A stretch of 64,000 bases of DNA, from positions 1-64,000 of the forward strand of contig JAQTXG010000003.1 of assembly GCA_028688895.1 (NCBI GenBank), in the 5' to 3' direction. Under the pieces are notes generated by a model, which did not search any database, was not told where the DNA came from, and saw nothing but the letters and a program-made list of their open reading frames with translations. Below are positions 10,930 through 23,374 of the stretch, piece after piece (within the stretch, counting starts at the first letter, position 1; each line of letters begins with the position of its first letter). This DNA is from Candidatus Altimarinota bacterium. Its GTDB lineage: Bacteria; Patescibacteriota; Gracilibacteria; BD1-5; UBA6164. A program made the position numbers and the translations under genes.

Positions 10930-12171
10930 ATGAGAAAAATTTTGTTTATTGTGTTAATATTTACTATTTGATTTAATTATGTAAATGCAGATAGTAATTA
11001 TGAATCTGATTATACTTTGATTGATTGTATTAATTGAGAAAATAATAGTTGAGTTGCTTTTGACAGTACAAAACCATTTGCTACATTGAAAGTGTGAATA
11101 GAAAAAACCATTGCATATATTAATTCAAATGTAAATTTTGTATGAAATGAAAGCAATGCAAATTGAAAAATATTTAATGTAAAAGTTAATTGTAGTTTTA
11201 ATGATTTATTAAATCCAAGTATAAATTTAAATTTCTTATGAGAAAATTTTAAAAATGAATTGATAATCGAATGAATTTGAGAAAATTCACTTATATTTAA
11301 AGATGTTAGTTTTTATTTATCTACAAATGCTTGAAATATTACTTTTAAAAATGCTATTTTTTTGAATGAGAACAATCCTTATTTTAGTGATGATTTGTTT
11401 TTATCAAATAAAAAAAGTTATGCTACACCTTTTTCATTTTGAATTAAGATAATTGATTCTTATGTAAAATTGAAGAATTGAAATAATATTTGATTGTATT
11501 GAACTTATAGAATTCCTAGATATTTTAATAAAAATTGAAATATTGATTATAATTATTATAACAATTTTACAAATAAACAAATAATAGAAAATTCTATTAT
11601 AGATATTGAAGTTTCTGGTGATTACACTTTTAAAATGCCTGTTTTTCTAAAAAATTCTAAAATAAATTTTTCAAATTCTGGTAGTAATTCTGTCTATAAT
11701 ATTACATTTTTGGAAGATTGAAATACTAATGTCCAGAATGAATTAAATTATTCTGTTTTTGTTTCAAACGAGATTGATATGTGATGAAATAATCTTTCTG
11801 TAGAAAATACTACTAGTATATCTTTTTTGAATAATAAATTTGTCAATTTTTACAATTTTGTTTTATGAGAAAATACTATATATGTAAATAATTTTTTTGA
11901 TAATAATTTTAGTATAGATATTTCAAGTTTTAAAAATCTGTTTAACAATGTTTTTAAAACTTGATTTACAGATACTTATGATATAAATAATTATAGGAAA
12001 AATTATTTTGAAAATAATATATGAAATTTGTGATTGTGATGGGTTTATAAAAGAATTAGAACTAGTAAATATTTTAATATTGAATTAGATAGTTCTTCTT
12101 TGTATAAAGAAATAACTGGTAATGATTTAATTAAATGATTATGAGATATATATGTAATTTTTAACTATTAA
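10930..12171 (+). CDS. Exported protein, possible beta-helix
   Basis: This 413-residue protein has a signal peptide (MRKILFIVLIFTIGF, cleavage likely after VNA). The mature part begins with IDCINGENN and is very rich in Asn, Phe, Ile and Ser. It has recurring short hydrophobic strands (NITFKNAIFL, NSIIDIEVSG, SISFLNNKFVNF) like a right-handed parallel beta-helix of surface adhesins or lyases. No catalytic motif is visible. It is followed 3 bp later by another exported protein, so the two form an operon. The fold is inferred from the strand pattern only. Confidence 0.72.
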
Positions 12172-12174
12172 AAA

Positions 12175-13071
12175 ATGAGAAAAATAATTAATATATTTTT
12201 ATTTTTGATTTTTCTGATATTTTTTCAAAGCACATATACAGATTTTATTATTTGTGATTCTTGAAATATAGAATTGTCAGCAGATAATTTAAGTCAAATA
12301 TGTAACTCTGGATATGAAAGTACAGATGTATCAAAAATAGAATCATTTACTTGAAATTTTGTTAATTTTAATCCTTGATATTGGAATATAAATTATGATT
12401 TAAATAATACAATAAATTTCACACAATCTTTTCCTATATGATATTTTGATAATAATATTTCAACTGTTGTTAATATTATAAATCCTATTTATGATAGTCA
12501 AATATGATATTTGGAAAATACTTTTGATAATTCAATAAATATTTTGGATTTGGATAAACAATTTCCTGTATGATATTTTGATGATATAAAAAATACTGTT
12601 ACCAATATAATTAATCCAGAATACAATAATTTAGTTTGATATATATCAAAAAATACTGTTATTTATACTAATACTTGAAGTGTAAATATTTCTAATAATC
12701 AATGATTAGAAAATATATCAAATAATTTACCAAAAATAGTAGATAAAATCACAATTAAAGATTTTTATGAAAATATTTTTCGAAAATATTCTAATAATGA
12801 TTTTTTATATTATTGATATACAAAAAGTGAATATGATAATTTTATTAATAATATTGTTAATACATTGTTATCAAAAACTTATAAAAATTCATTGCCTTTT
12901 ATAAGTGATATAGAACAAAAAAGAATAGAATTAGATATTGAAAATAAGAATTTTCAGAAAAAAATTTCTAAAATGATGTCTAATATGAAAAAAATAAATA
13001 AATACTTTGAAAATATTGATAATGATAATTATTTATATTATATGATGGATTATTCTTCATTTAATAATTAA
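12175..13071 (+). CDS. Exported protein with internal repeats
   Basis: This 298-residue protein has an N-terminal signal or anchor helix (MRKIINIFLFLIFLIFF) and two Cys in the early mature part (FIICDS, QICNSG). The middle carries imperfect tandem units of roughly 40 residues. Each holds FPIGYFD or FPVGYFD, then VNIINP or TNIINP, then QIGYL or LVGYI. The last 80 residues form a Lys/Glu/Asn-rich helical tail likely to be coiled coil. It is the second gene of a two-gene operon with the exported protein upstream. The repeat pattern suggests a surface or structural role. The function is unknown. Confidence 0.7.
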
Positions 13072-13106
13072 AAAAAATGATAATTTTTAAAATTTATCAT
13101 TTTTTT
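13071..13106. terminator. Bidirectional terminator
   Basis: AAAAAAATGATAA pairs with TTATCATTTTTTT around a loop of about 10 bases between two convergent genes. The minus-strand stop lies in the stem. Confidence 0.75.
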
Positions 13107-13708
13107 ACTTTTTTTCCATTTTCTAATTCTGTCAACATTTTTTTTAAGTTTTCTTGTTTTGTTGCATCTCTTTCTATTATTTGTGTAAGAGTTTGATAGT
13201 GATGTTCTTTTAATAAATCTACTGATCAATGATTCCAATCAGGGTCTCTTATCTTTATGTTTTTGATTATTTCTATTTCTTTTTTTAGATTGTGTCATTT
13301 TTGAAAGAAATCTTTTCTTCCTAGATTATCTAAATCTGCATCCTTTATAATTCTTTCATAAATATCTTTTGGATTTGTATAACTAGGTTTTGTTGCTAGT
13401 ATTATTCTTTCAATTATATTTATTTTTTCTACTGGATACAATATACTTTTTAAGAAATTTTTTGCTATTTTTGCTCAAATTGGTTCGTTATCATCGTATT
13501 GTATTACAAATCATGTATCATGAAATAATCATGCTAAACCTAGCATTTCGATTTCACTTTCATTTAAACCTTCTTTTTCTCAAAGGTATATAGCTCTTTC
13601 CATTACTTCGATTGCATGTCTGTAGCTATGATAGTAATGTTTTTCTAGAGGAACTAGTAATTTATTTACATATTTTTTAGCTCTTTCTATTGTTTTATTA
13701 TTATTCAT
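13094..13708 (-). CDS. HD superfamily phosphohydrolase
   Basis: This 204-residue protein has a complete HD metal site: HYYHSYRHAIEV supplies the first His, GLFHDTGF is the HD pair, and IKDADLDNLG supplies the distal Asp. This is the layout of small HD hydrolases acting on nucleotides or phosphate esters. The substrate cannot be told from sequence. It follows the RseP-type gene by 6 bp on the same strand, so the two are co-transcribed. Its last codons lie in the terminator. Confidence 0.85.
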
Positions 13709-13714
13709 ATTTTA

Positions 13715-15070
13715 TTACTGAGAAATAATTTTATTAATATCATTATATGCTATTATTATACTTAATGCAATTAATAGCATAAAAAATCATACATGAATTA
13801 TTCATTCTGTTTTATCGCTTATTGCTTTTTTTCAAAAAATCCTTTTTATCAAGCCATTTATTGTGATAAATAGAAATCTTCATCAATCTAAAGCTGGAAT
13901 TGGTAATAAATTGAAAACTCATAAATTTATTGATATAACTGCTCATAAAATAAATAGGAAAGTTATTCAAGCAGATAGGGAATTACTTACAAAATCTACT
14001 ATTCAAATTGGTCCACTTACTTCAGATAATGCTTCTTCTCTTTCTTTTGGTGTTTCAGGATTAAATATTTTTTTTATTAATATTCATAATCATTTAAAAG
14101 TTAATAATGATTGATTATAAGTTTCATATACTCATGATTTTATTGAATCAGTTATTCAATATTTGTATTCAAAGTTTGTATTTAAAATAATGTTATCTCA
14201 AATGTATGCTCAAATTTTTCATTTATTTCAAGTTTCATTTTCTCATAAAATTGGAATTATCTCAATATTTTTTTCAGTTCAATTTCTATTAATTATTAAA
14301 TTTAGTTTTTTATTTCAACTTTTTCAAATTATTTCAATTAGTACATTTGTCTCATTTATTTTTAGTATTCATCAATCAGATTCTAAAATTCATTTAACTA
14401 TATCTCAATCTATTATTCATGCTTTTTCAGCTATGCTTCATTTTACTGGAGAAAGAATTAATCATTCATTTTTAATTAATAATCCTGATTCTATAGCTTG
14501 TTCATAAGTAGGAATTAGTTTTAAATCTAGTTCAGTTTCTATTTTTGTATTTATTCATATTGGTTTTATTCATATAAAAAATAAAACTGAAAAAATAAGT
14601 GATGCTAACAAAAAATTCATAAAAACTCATGCAAGTATAATAATTGCTTGTTGCCATGCAGGTTTATTCATCAAATTATAAGATGCTTTGTTTTCTTTTA
14701 GTTTGAATAAAATTATTTTTTTATCATCTTCACTTATTTTATTATTTTTTGAATCATATATATTTTTTCATGCTTCAATATCTAACTCTAAATCTTCGTT
14801 GTTATATAATTCTTTTTTTTCATTGTAGACAAGAAAAGTATTTGGCATTTCTCATGTCAATTTCACAAATCATCATATAGGAAGCCAATTTAATGAATAA
14901 AGTGTTCATTTTTTATCAGTAAATATTTTTCTTGCTCTTGGAGTAATTCATAGTCAAAATTCTTCTACTCTGACTCAAAAAAGTCTAGCAGTAGAAAAAT
15001 GTCACCATTCATGAACCAAAACAATTATAGAAAATAAAATTATTGAAACAATTATTCATACTATTATCAT
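13715..15070 (-). CDS. rseP: RseP-type site-2 metalloprotease
   Basis: This 451-residue intramembrane zinc protease of family M50 has the first helix with VHEWGHFSTAR (HExxH, zinc and catalytic Glu) and then GFVKLTGE, the usual re-entrant loop. A PDZ-like domain in the middle is recognisable from GSIAEKAGIIDGD. Near the C-terminus are a helix with NLLPIPALDGGR (the NxxPxxxLDGG motif carrying the third zinc ligand) and a last membrane segment. The family cleaves anti-sigma factors or signal-peptide remnants in the membrane. The first ATG giving a membrane helix before HEWGH was taken as start. Confidence 0.92.
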
Positions 15071-15155
15071 AAATATATTTTTTGTGTTATTTTATTAAAG
15101 TATTTTTTATTTTAATAAACATATTGATTTTGTCTAATCTTTTCTATAAAGTTTT

Positions 15156-15185
15156 TTTGCTTTTTTATCTGATTTGTAGTATAAT
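15156..15185 (+). promoter_or_regulatory. Probable sigma-70-type promoter
   Basis: TTTGCT at 15156-15161 and TATAAT at 15180-15185 are spaced by 18 bp, about 30 bp before the ATG of the 1364-residue gene. Confidence 0.55.
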
Positions 15186-15213
15186 ATATTAAATAATTTA
15201 TAATAATAAATAT

Positions 15214-18200
15214 ATGGCTATTAATTGAAATAATAATGTTAATCATAATAATAATGTCGGTGGATGAAATAATGTTGATGTAAAGAATAGATTTATCAAA
15301 GATTTTGTAGTTGAAAGTTTAAAACATGATCAAAGCAATGAATTTATTAATACTGTTATGAATACTACAGCTATTAGTCTAGATATTAAAAATCAGTTAA
15401 GTCTTTTTTCAAAGTGAACTGTAGCTGATAAAATGGCTTATTGAAATGATTTAAAATCTAAATATCAATGATTAGATATTGATTCTATTACTATTTTAGA
15501 TTTAAAGAAGGAATTTTCGTCTATTTATGCTTCCTTAAAAAATAAACAAGAAAATCTATATAATTTGATATTAAATTCGTATGATTTAGATAATAAGAAT
15601 AAAAATAAACTTTATAATGAAATAGAATTGCTTTCTGATATTAAATTAAAAGAATTTATAAATAGTGAAAAAGCTAGAAATAAATTTGCAAAAGATATTG
15701 TATGAGAAAATATTAATGAAAAATTAAAAGATATTTTTAAAGAATTTTTCCCTTTAAGTAAATTAAATATTGAAAAATTAAATTTACTTACTAAAGACGA
15801 ACAAAATCAAATAAAATCTACATTTTTAGAATTTGAAAATGGAAAATTGACAGATTCATGATTAAGAATTTTAACTCAGTTTGATTTTTTGAATGAATCT
15901 CAAATAAAAGAAATAGTAAAAAATTTAATTCCAACAATTTCGTTAAAACAGGCATTTGATAATTCTTTGTTAAATCAACAAGATTTAAAAAAAATTAAAA
16001 TAGAATTATTAAAAAAACATTTTGTTGATTTAGATTTAAATGATACTAATCTTTTGGATGATTTAGTTTCTAAAATGAAAGATGATGATTTATATATATC
16101 TACAGAATGATTTCTAAATAACAATGATAATATTTTAAAGTTATCTCAGTGAGTTTGATTTTACAATGTTGAAAATGAATTCAGAGAATATGTACAAGAT
16201 ATGGAAAAGTCTGAGGAAGAAAAATGACCTAAAGATTTTAAATCGTTTAAAAATAAATTAAAAGAGTATAAAAATGTTGAATGATTAGATGATTTAGATA
16301 AGTGAAGTATTCTTAAATTTGTAATTGTTTGAAAAAATGGCTCTTATGTAGAAGATTATTTGAGAATAGATGATTTTAATGATGATGAAAAAATCGTAAA
16401 TTGTTCACAAGTATGAAAAAAAAATTCAAAAGATGATAAAACAAATATAAATTTATCAGGAACTAATAAAATAGATAAAAAATATAGTGAATATTTGTCG
16501 CTTTTAAATAATAAAAATAGAAATGCTAATATTTCACTTTATATTTTATCAAAAAATACTTTTGATGATACTATTACAAATAAGGATGTATTTGAAATAG
16601 ACAAAGATAATTTAAATTTATTGAATCTTGATGATATTGGAAATGATATAGAACTTCAAAATAAAATCATAAATAATTTAAATATAAATTATGATGAACA
16701 AATAGAATTGTTGGAAAATGAAATTACTGATTTAAATATAGAAAAACAAAGTTTAAAAGATTCAGATGATGATGTTAAAAAAACTCGTTTGGATTTACTT
16801 AATATTCTCCTAAAACAAAAAGAGGAAAAACTTAATTCTATTAGATGATTTAAAGATAATTTATTGTCAGGTAATTTAAATGATGATGAAAAAATAAAAT
16901 TATTAAAAGAGCAAAATAATTTTAATGAATTGTTGGAACAAATTGATTCAATTAATCCTGAATGAGCTAAATTATGATTATCGAAATGAATAATTTTAGA
17001 AAGTAATGATTGAATTTATGAAATAGTATGAATTGATTTAGAAAATGAAACAATTGATATAAATAGTATCAAATGATTGGAACCGCATATTTCTTATGAA
17101 GCTTTTTTTCAATCATTTAAGTCTAAAAAAATTAAAAGATCAAAAAAAGTGAATAATTTTGATGAATTATTACAATTAAATAGTTGGGATAAAGATTTCA
17201 AAATCAATGATTGAATTTTAATTGAAAAGGATGTAGAATTAAATGGGAAAAAAGAAAATAGGGAAGTAGAATATTTTGTAAGTGAAGACTGAGAACTAAT
17301 AAAAATAGAATCTATTTGAAATAATGAAGTGGAGGTTATTTTTTGAGAATATAGTGAATGAAAAAAAGATAGAAGTACAGGTAGTGTTAAAAATAAAATT
17401 TCACTTGATAGCTCTAGTGTGAGATTGTCTTATAGTCATTTAAATAAATTAATAAAAGATAAAAAAATTACTCCTGATTCAAAAATATGAAAAAATTATA
17501 GTATAACTGGTAAAACAGATTGATATAATAATAATATAAAATGAGATTTTTTCACTAGGTATTTTAATAGACTATCTTTCAAAGAGGTATTTATGGCTTG
17601 AAAAATGACTGTTGATGGTATTTTAGAATACTTAAAAAAATGAAATGATTTAAAATCTGCAGAATTGGCAATGAAAATATGATGAATTATATGAGGCGAT
17701 TTTGCTGAAGATTTTATTGCTCAATTAGAGTTAAAACAATGAGAGGCAATGGATAAAGAATTAACTGCTTTATGAAAGATATCTTCTGGGAAAGCATTCG
17801 AAAGAGTAAAAAAATGGATTTTAAATAAAAATACGCCAGAATATAAAAAAGAAGCTTGATTAATGCTTGCCGCAAAATATGGTATGCTTTATCCTAAAAA
17901 CCTTTCAGAATTTAATTGAACTTTTTTGTGGTATGAAACACTTTGAGGTAAGATATGAGATACCTTATATGAAGAAGAAAAAGAAAGAGCAAAAAAATCA
18001 TGACAACCATTTGATGAAAAAGAATTAATTATATCTTTATTAACTCAGCAGTCTGCAAGACGTCTTAAACCTTATAGAAGATCAAAATTTAATAAAGAAT
18101 TCAAATGAAAAATAGCATGATGATATTGAGATGAGAGAGATACTTGATATAAAGATGCAACAGATAAGAGAAATATTGATGATATGATAACATGATGATT

Positions 18201-19308
18201 GGATGAAGTAAAAAATTGAGTTATACCAAATGCTTTATGATGGGCTGTAAGGGCAGTTGAAAAATGATGAGATTTAAAGCAAATGAATACAATATATTTT
18301 TCACTTATTCATTCAGGTGGTTTATATAATTGATCTACTAAGATATTAGAAGAATTAAAAGGTCATTGGTCTGGTGAATGAAATGGTATGATTTTACCGG
18401 TTTTTTGATCAAGTTTATCTTGACAAAAATTATTTAATAAAACAGTAAGAGACATATCAATAGATATAGAAAAAGCTGAACCAAATAAATATAAATGAAT
18501 AGCAAAAAAAGCAATTTCCTTATATGAAGATGCTGAAAATGGAAATAGAAATTATAAAGAAAGAGTTGAAAATTCTATTAATTTTTGGGAAAAATATTGA
18601 GATGTACTTTCTAGGACTTTGTTTATGGCAGATTGAAAAAAAGATGAAACAGATTGATATTTAAAAACTGATAAAATCATAGAATTATGATCTAATAGTA
18701 AATATAAAGATTATTTTGATTATGTTAAATGATGGACAGTTCAACCAACATCTTTTAAAAGGGATTTTATGGAAGATGAGGTATGACCTAGTTGAGTTAC
18801 ATGATTGGATACTTATGAGATTGTAAAGAAATTTTATAAATTGGATAATTCAAGAACTTTTAGACAAGAGATGAAAGCTACAATTGAATTAACTTGGCCA
18901 AAAATATGGTGAGATGTAAATATTACTAAATCTAGAATAGAATCTGATCCAGATAATAAAGAGTATTATAAGAAGTACTTAAATAAAAAACTAAGAGAAA
19001 TATCTGCATGATTATTATATTGAGCTTGAAAGGATATATATACTACATTGGATATAATAGATCCATGTTGATTAGATTTAAAAAGTATTTGAATTACTTT
19101 ATCTCATTTAAAAGATTTTAGAAATTCTGAAATATTGGATGGTAGCAAATGAAAGGAAATTTTTGATAAAGCAGTAGAAAATGTTCTATCTTGAACGAAA
19201 TTAGAATCAAACAAATTGTGAGATATAAGTATTTTTTTAGAAGCAGAAGATACAATTGATAATACAAAAGCTTCTACATATGGGATAATTGGTGATGATT
19301 TTGAATAA
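15214..19308 (+). CDS. Very large protein of unknown function (1364 aa)
   Basis: The start follows a good -10 box. The N-terminus is Asn/Gly-rich (MAINGNNNVNHNNN). Residues up to about 600 are helical and highly charged, with a coiled-coil stretch around 505-560 (EQIELLENEITDLNIEKQ). The second half has more hydrophobic and aromatic content, with conserved-looking blocks such as KMTVDGILEYL, GGIIGGDFAEDF, GWAVRAVEKGGD and TWPKIWGDVNI. No signal peptide or clear membrane helix is visible, so it is probably cytoplasmic. It is monocistronic between a promoter and a strong terminator. UGA glycines are frequent throughout, including several UGA-UGA pairs. I do not recognise a family. Confidence 0.75.
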
Positions 19309-19320
19309 AATCTTTTATAA

Positions 19321-19354
19321 AAATAAACCTTAGCAACGCTAAGGTTTATTTTTT
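19321..19354. terminator. Bidirectional Rho-independent terminator
   Basis: A perfect 14-bp stem, AAATAAACCTTAGC with GCTAAGGTTTATTT, has a 3-base loop and a following T run. It serves both convergent genes. Confidence 0.9.
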
Positions 19355-20017
19355 ACTTTTCCAATTACTCAATACTTGTTCTATAACTATTTTGTGAGCT
19401 TGGCTAGAAGTATTATCTATCCGTTGTACTATTGAACTTATTTTTATTTTTGGGTCACTTTCATTTCAATTTGTGATTCAATCTTCTTGTAAATAATTTA
19501 CTTTTATTTCTCTAGTATAAAAGGGTATTAATTCTTCTGTAATACCAGATTGAGTATAAATTCAATTATTTAATCAAACTTTGAAAAAATTTCTGTAATC
19601 AGAATTGCTAAAATTATTTGGTGTAAAATTTGAAGTATTTTCAAGAATCCATCTATTATCTTCATTTAAATATATTTTATAATTTTGATTTTCTTTTATA
19701 TCATATGTGGTAGCATTTCAATCAGTATCATTTATTCATCAGTCATCACCAATACATTGGGGATTATAATTTAATACATTCCAGCAATTTAAATAGTCAC
19801 TAGAAAAAAGTATCCAGTTTGTATCTCTGATATTTGTAAATGCTTCTATTCATTGTCTTGCTATTTGAATAGCTTGTATTTTATTTTTTACATTAGTTGT
19901 TAGTTGTGTGGACTTTGTAAGTATATTGTACATTCATACAACTCCTGTAACTACTATCAACATTACAACCATTGCTTCTACTATTGAAGTTGCATTTATT
20001 TTTAATATTTTTTTCAT
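19346..20017 (-). CDS. Type IV prepilin-like protein
   Basis: This 223-residue protein begins MKKILKINATSIVEAMVVML: a short basic leader, then a hydrophobic helix with Glu at the position equivalent to E5 of mature pilins (SIVEAMVV). The usual Gly before the cleavage site is not seen; the residue there is Ala or Thr. A globular Asn/Thr-rich domain follows, like PilV/GspI minor pseudopilins. The inferred role is a minor pilin of a type IV pilus or competence system. No other pilus gene lies nearby. It ends in the terminator shared with the 1364-residue gene. Confidence 0.72.
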
Positions 20018-20134
20018 ATTTTTTTGGTTATTTTATACATAATAATATTTTATTTTTATTTTTCAAGATTTTTGACTTTACAAAATAATAAAATAGGGTA
20101 GATTATATATATAATTTAATATTTAAATAAATTG

Positions 20135-21178
20135 ATGAACAAATTTTCGATTCATGATGAAAAAAAGGTAAAAGAATTATTGGAAGCAAATTGAGAAAAA
20201 GCTTTTAGATATTCACAAATAGAAAATGCAATATATAAAAATTTCATAAATGATTTTGATGAAATGAATACTTTATCAAAAAAAGTTAGGGATTTATTAA
20301 AAGAAAATTGTTTTTTTGATTCTTTAATAGTTGATTCTATAAAGACAAGTGAAAATTGACAAACTACGAAATTGCTTTTCAAAACTTCTACTTGAGAATT
20401 TATAGAGTCTGTTATAATGAGGCATCTAACTGGTAGAGTTACATTGTGTATTAGTTGTCAAGCAGGTTGTCCTATGGCTTGTTCTTTTTGTGCTACTTGA
20501 AAACTAGGTTTACTTAAAAATTTGGAGTTTCATGAAATAATAGAGCAAGTTTACTTTGCTGCTAAACTTTTGAATGATGAAGGTGATAAACTTAGAAATA
20601 TAGTGTATATGTGAATGTGAGAACCAATGCTTAATTATAATATAGTACGCGATACAATCAATTTTGTAACTGAGCAAAAAAAGTTTGATTTAGCAAATAG
20701 GAGAATAACTGTTTCTACTTGTTGAATTGTTCCAGGTATCAAAAAATTTACTCATGATTTTCCTCAAACTAGTTTGGCTATTTCACTGCATGCACCAAAT
20801 GATGAAATTAGAAAATCAATAATGCCTGTAGATCATACTTATCCTTTAGCAGATTTGATGAAGTCTTTGGATGATTATGTAAAAGTTACAAATAAAAGAA
20901 TTTTTTATGAATATATAATGATTAATGGTGTAAATGATAATATAAAATTGGCTCATGAATTGTGAAAATTACTTGAATGAAAATTGGCTCACGTCAATTT
21001 TATACCGTATAATGCTTGAGAATGAACAAGTTCAGATTGATTTACAACTACACCTAGATTTGTAATAGAAAAATTTCAAAAGATATTGCAACATTATTGA
21101 GTAGTGTCTACTATTAGAGCTACAATGGGGGATGATATAGATGCAGCTTGTTGACAATTAGCAAACAAAAAAACATAG
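20135..21178 (+). CDS. rlmN: 23S rRNA (adenine-2503-C2)-methyltransferase / tRNA A37
   Basis: This 347-residue radical SAM methyltransferase contains the cluster motif CPMACSFC (CxxxCxxC), VYMGMGEPMLNY (SAM-binding GGEP-type loop), [23 protein letters not shown] and, near the C-terminus, DIDAACGQL with the methyl-carrying Cys. Length and order are those of RlmN. Both glycines of MGMGEP are UGA, a clean illustration of the recoding. A repeat block follows the stop. Confidence 0.97.
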
Positions 21179-21179
21179 A

Positions 21180-21588
21180 AACTCTGAAAAACGTCGTATT
21201 TCTTCGTCATAAAAATTTATTGTTCAATCGCTTACTATTTGTAAGCTCATTTCACAAAAATTTTTCTTCCTCGAACTACTAGTTTTTGAGAGTTTCTATT
21301 TTAAAAACTGAAAAACATCGTATTTCTTCGTCACAAAAATTTATTGTTCAATCGCTTACTATTTGTAAGCTCATTTCACAAAAATTTTTTTTCCTCAAAC
21401 TACTAGTTTTTGAGAGTTTCTATTTTAAAAACTGAAAAACGTTGTATTTCTTCGTCATAAAAATTTATTGTTCAATCGCTTACTATTTGTAAGCTCATTT
21501 CACAAAAATTTTTTTTCCTCAAACTACTAGTTTTTGAGAGTTTCTATTTTAAAAACTGAAAAACGTTGTATTTCTTCGTCATAAAAAA
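21180..21588. repeat. Tandem repeat, 124-bp unit, 3.3 copies
   Basis: The marker GAAAAACGTCG (or ...CATCG, ...CGTTG) recurs at 21186, 21310, 21434 and 21558, exactly 124 bp apart, with only a few substitutions between copies. Each full unit carries the hairpin GCTTAC-TATTT-GTAAGC, an AAAAATTT/AAATTTTT pair, and ends with TTTTTGAGAGTTTCTATTTT. The first unit is bounded by GAAACTCT at 21178 and AGAGTTTC near 21298, which are inverted copies. The unit is not a multiple of three and holds no open frame. It fills the 480-bp gap between rlmN and secD. It could be an RNA-coding array or a folded 3' UTR; nothing more is visible. Confidence 0.9.
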
Positions 21589-21657
21589 ATTTTATTTTTC
21601 TTTACATTTTTAATAAAAATATATAATGTGAAGGATTTATTTTTGATATAAAAAATT

Positions 21658-23268
21658 ATGAGACATTTAGTATTTAGATTATTTTTGATAATAATATTTT
21701 GATTTTTTTTGTTAAGCTATGTAGTACCTTGGTCTAATTATTGAATTCAAGTACCATTTTCTGGCGGTGAATATAAATTGTGACTTGATTTACAATGATG
21801 AATAGAACTTGATTATAAAGTAGATTTGGAAGAAGCAAAAAAAGGTACAGATTATGATAAAGAAAAAGAAAGACAGATTATTGAATGATTGAAATCAATT
21901 ATTGATAAGAGAGTTGAAATTTTGAATATAAATGATTCCGTGATTACTTCTGCTGATTATGCATGAGAACAACATATAATTGTACAAATTCCTTTGAAAT
22001 GAAATAATTCACTAGAAAATAGTGAAAATATAAAAAAAGCAAAAGCTGCAATTTGAAAAGTAGTGAAAATAGAATTTAAAGAAAGAAGAACAGAGATGAC
22101 AGAACAAGATTTAAATGATAGGAAGATTTTGGCTGAAAATGCTGTTTTGGAAATAAATGAAACTAAAAATTTTTCTGTTGTTGCTGATAAGTATAAACTT
22201 ACTCATGAAAATGTAATAATTTGAGAATTAGTAGATCCTATTACAATGTTTGATATAAAAGCTAATGATATAGTTTCTAATAAAATTGTTGATACAAAAC
22301 AAATCTCAAATAATGAATTTTGATATTTGATACTTTCAGAGAAAGTAGAAAATATCTACAATTATATTTTTATATCTAAAACTCCTAGTGAATGGATGTC
22401 TGCTAAAGATTCTAAGTGAAGAATTCTTGATGATAAATATTTTGTAAAATCATCTGTTCAGTTTAATCAAGCATTTACACCTATGATTGAATTAACTTTC
22501 AATGATGAGTGAGCAAAAATATTTTGAGAATTATCTAGTAGATTAGTATGAAAAGAAATGGCAATATTTGTTTGATGAGAATTGCTTACTGCTCCTACGA
22601 TTAATGAAGCAATTTTGTGATGAAAAGCTGTCATAACTTGAAATTATACACCTGAAGAAGCTAAAGCATTATCACAAGATATAAATACTTGAGTTGTACC
22701 TGCTCCTATTTATTTGACATCAGAAAAAACAATAGATTCTAAATTGTGAGATTCTTCATTACAAAAAATGATTATTGCTTGATTTTCATGATTTATACTT
22801 ATTTTATTGTTTTTGGTAATTGTTTATAGATTTGCTTGATTTATTTCAGCTATAGCTTTACTAATGTATGTAATGTTGGTGTTAACAGTTGTTAAATGAT
22901 TATGAATAGTACTTACTTTGGCTTCGGTTGCCTGATTGATATTGTCTATAGGTATGGCAATAGATGCTAACATATTGGTATTTGAAAGAGTAAAAGATGA
23001 GTTAAGAGATTGAAAAAGTTTATCAGAAGCAACAAGTAGATGATTTACTAAATCTTGGTCTGCTATTTGGGATTCAAATGTAACATGATTAATTGTATCA
23101 TTGATATTATTTATATTTGGTATAAATATGATTAAATGATTTTGATTAATGTTGGCTATATGAATACTTGTATCATTATTTTCAGTTATGTGGATTAGTA
23201 GAGTAATGCTTATGCTTTTTGCTGATACTATGAAATCTAAAAAATTATTTATATGAATTAAAAAATAA
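21658..23268 (+). CDS. secD: Protein translocase subunit SecD
   Basis: This 536-residue protein has an N-terminal membrane helix, then the family motif KLGLDLQGGIEL and the large periplasmic P1 region. FVGGELLTAPTINEAI and GKAVITG follow, then five membrane helices with SVAGLILSIGMAIDANILVFERVKDEL, the signature of the SecD/RND family with the functional Asp in the helix. It uses proton motive force to complete Sec export. No secF follows: the gene ends at a terminator. It is preceded by the repeat block. Confidence 0.96.
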
Positions 23269-23287
23269 TTATAAATTCTGTCAATTC

Positions 23288-23317
23288 AAAAATACTCTTT
23301 TATAGGAGTATTTTTTT
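23288..23317 (+). terminator. Rho-independent terminator of secD
   Basis: AAAAATACTC pairs with GAGTATTTTT around an 8-base loop, followed by T residues, 20 bp after the secD stop. Confidence 0.85.
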
Positions 23318-23374
23318 GCATTTTATAATTTATCTATATAATTAAATTAATATTTTATATATTTTTATAAATCT

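Noticed and set aside
21180-21588. CRISPR array for the 124-bp repeats.
   Set aside because: The unit is contiguous with no unique spacers, and no cas gene is present.
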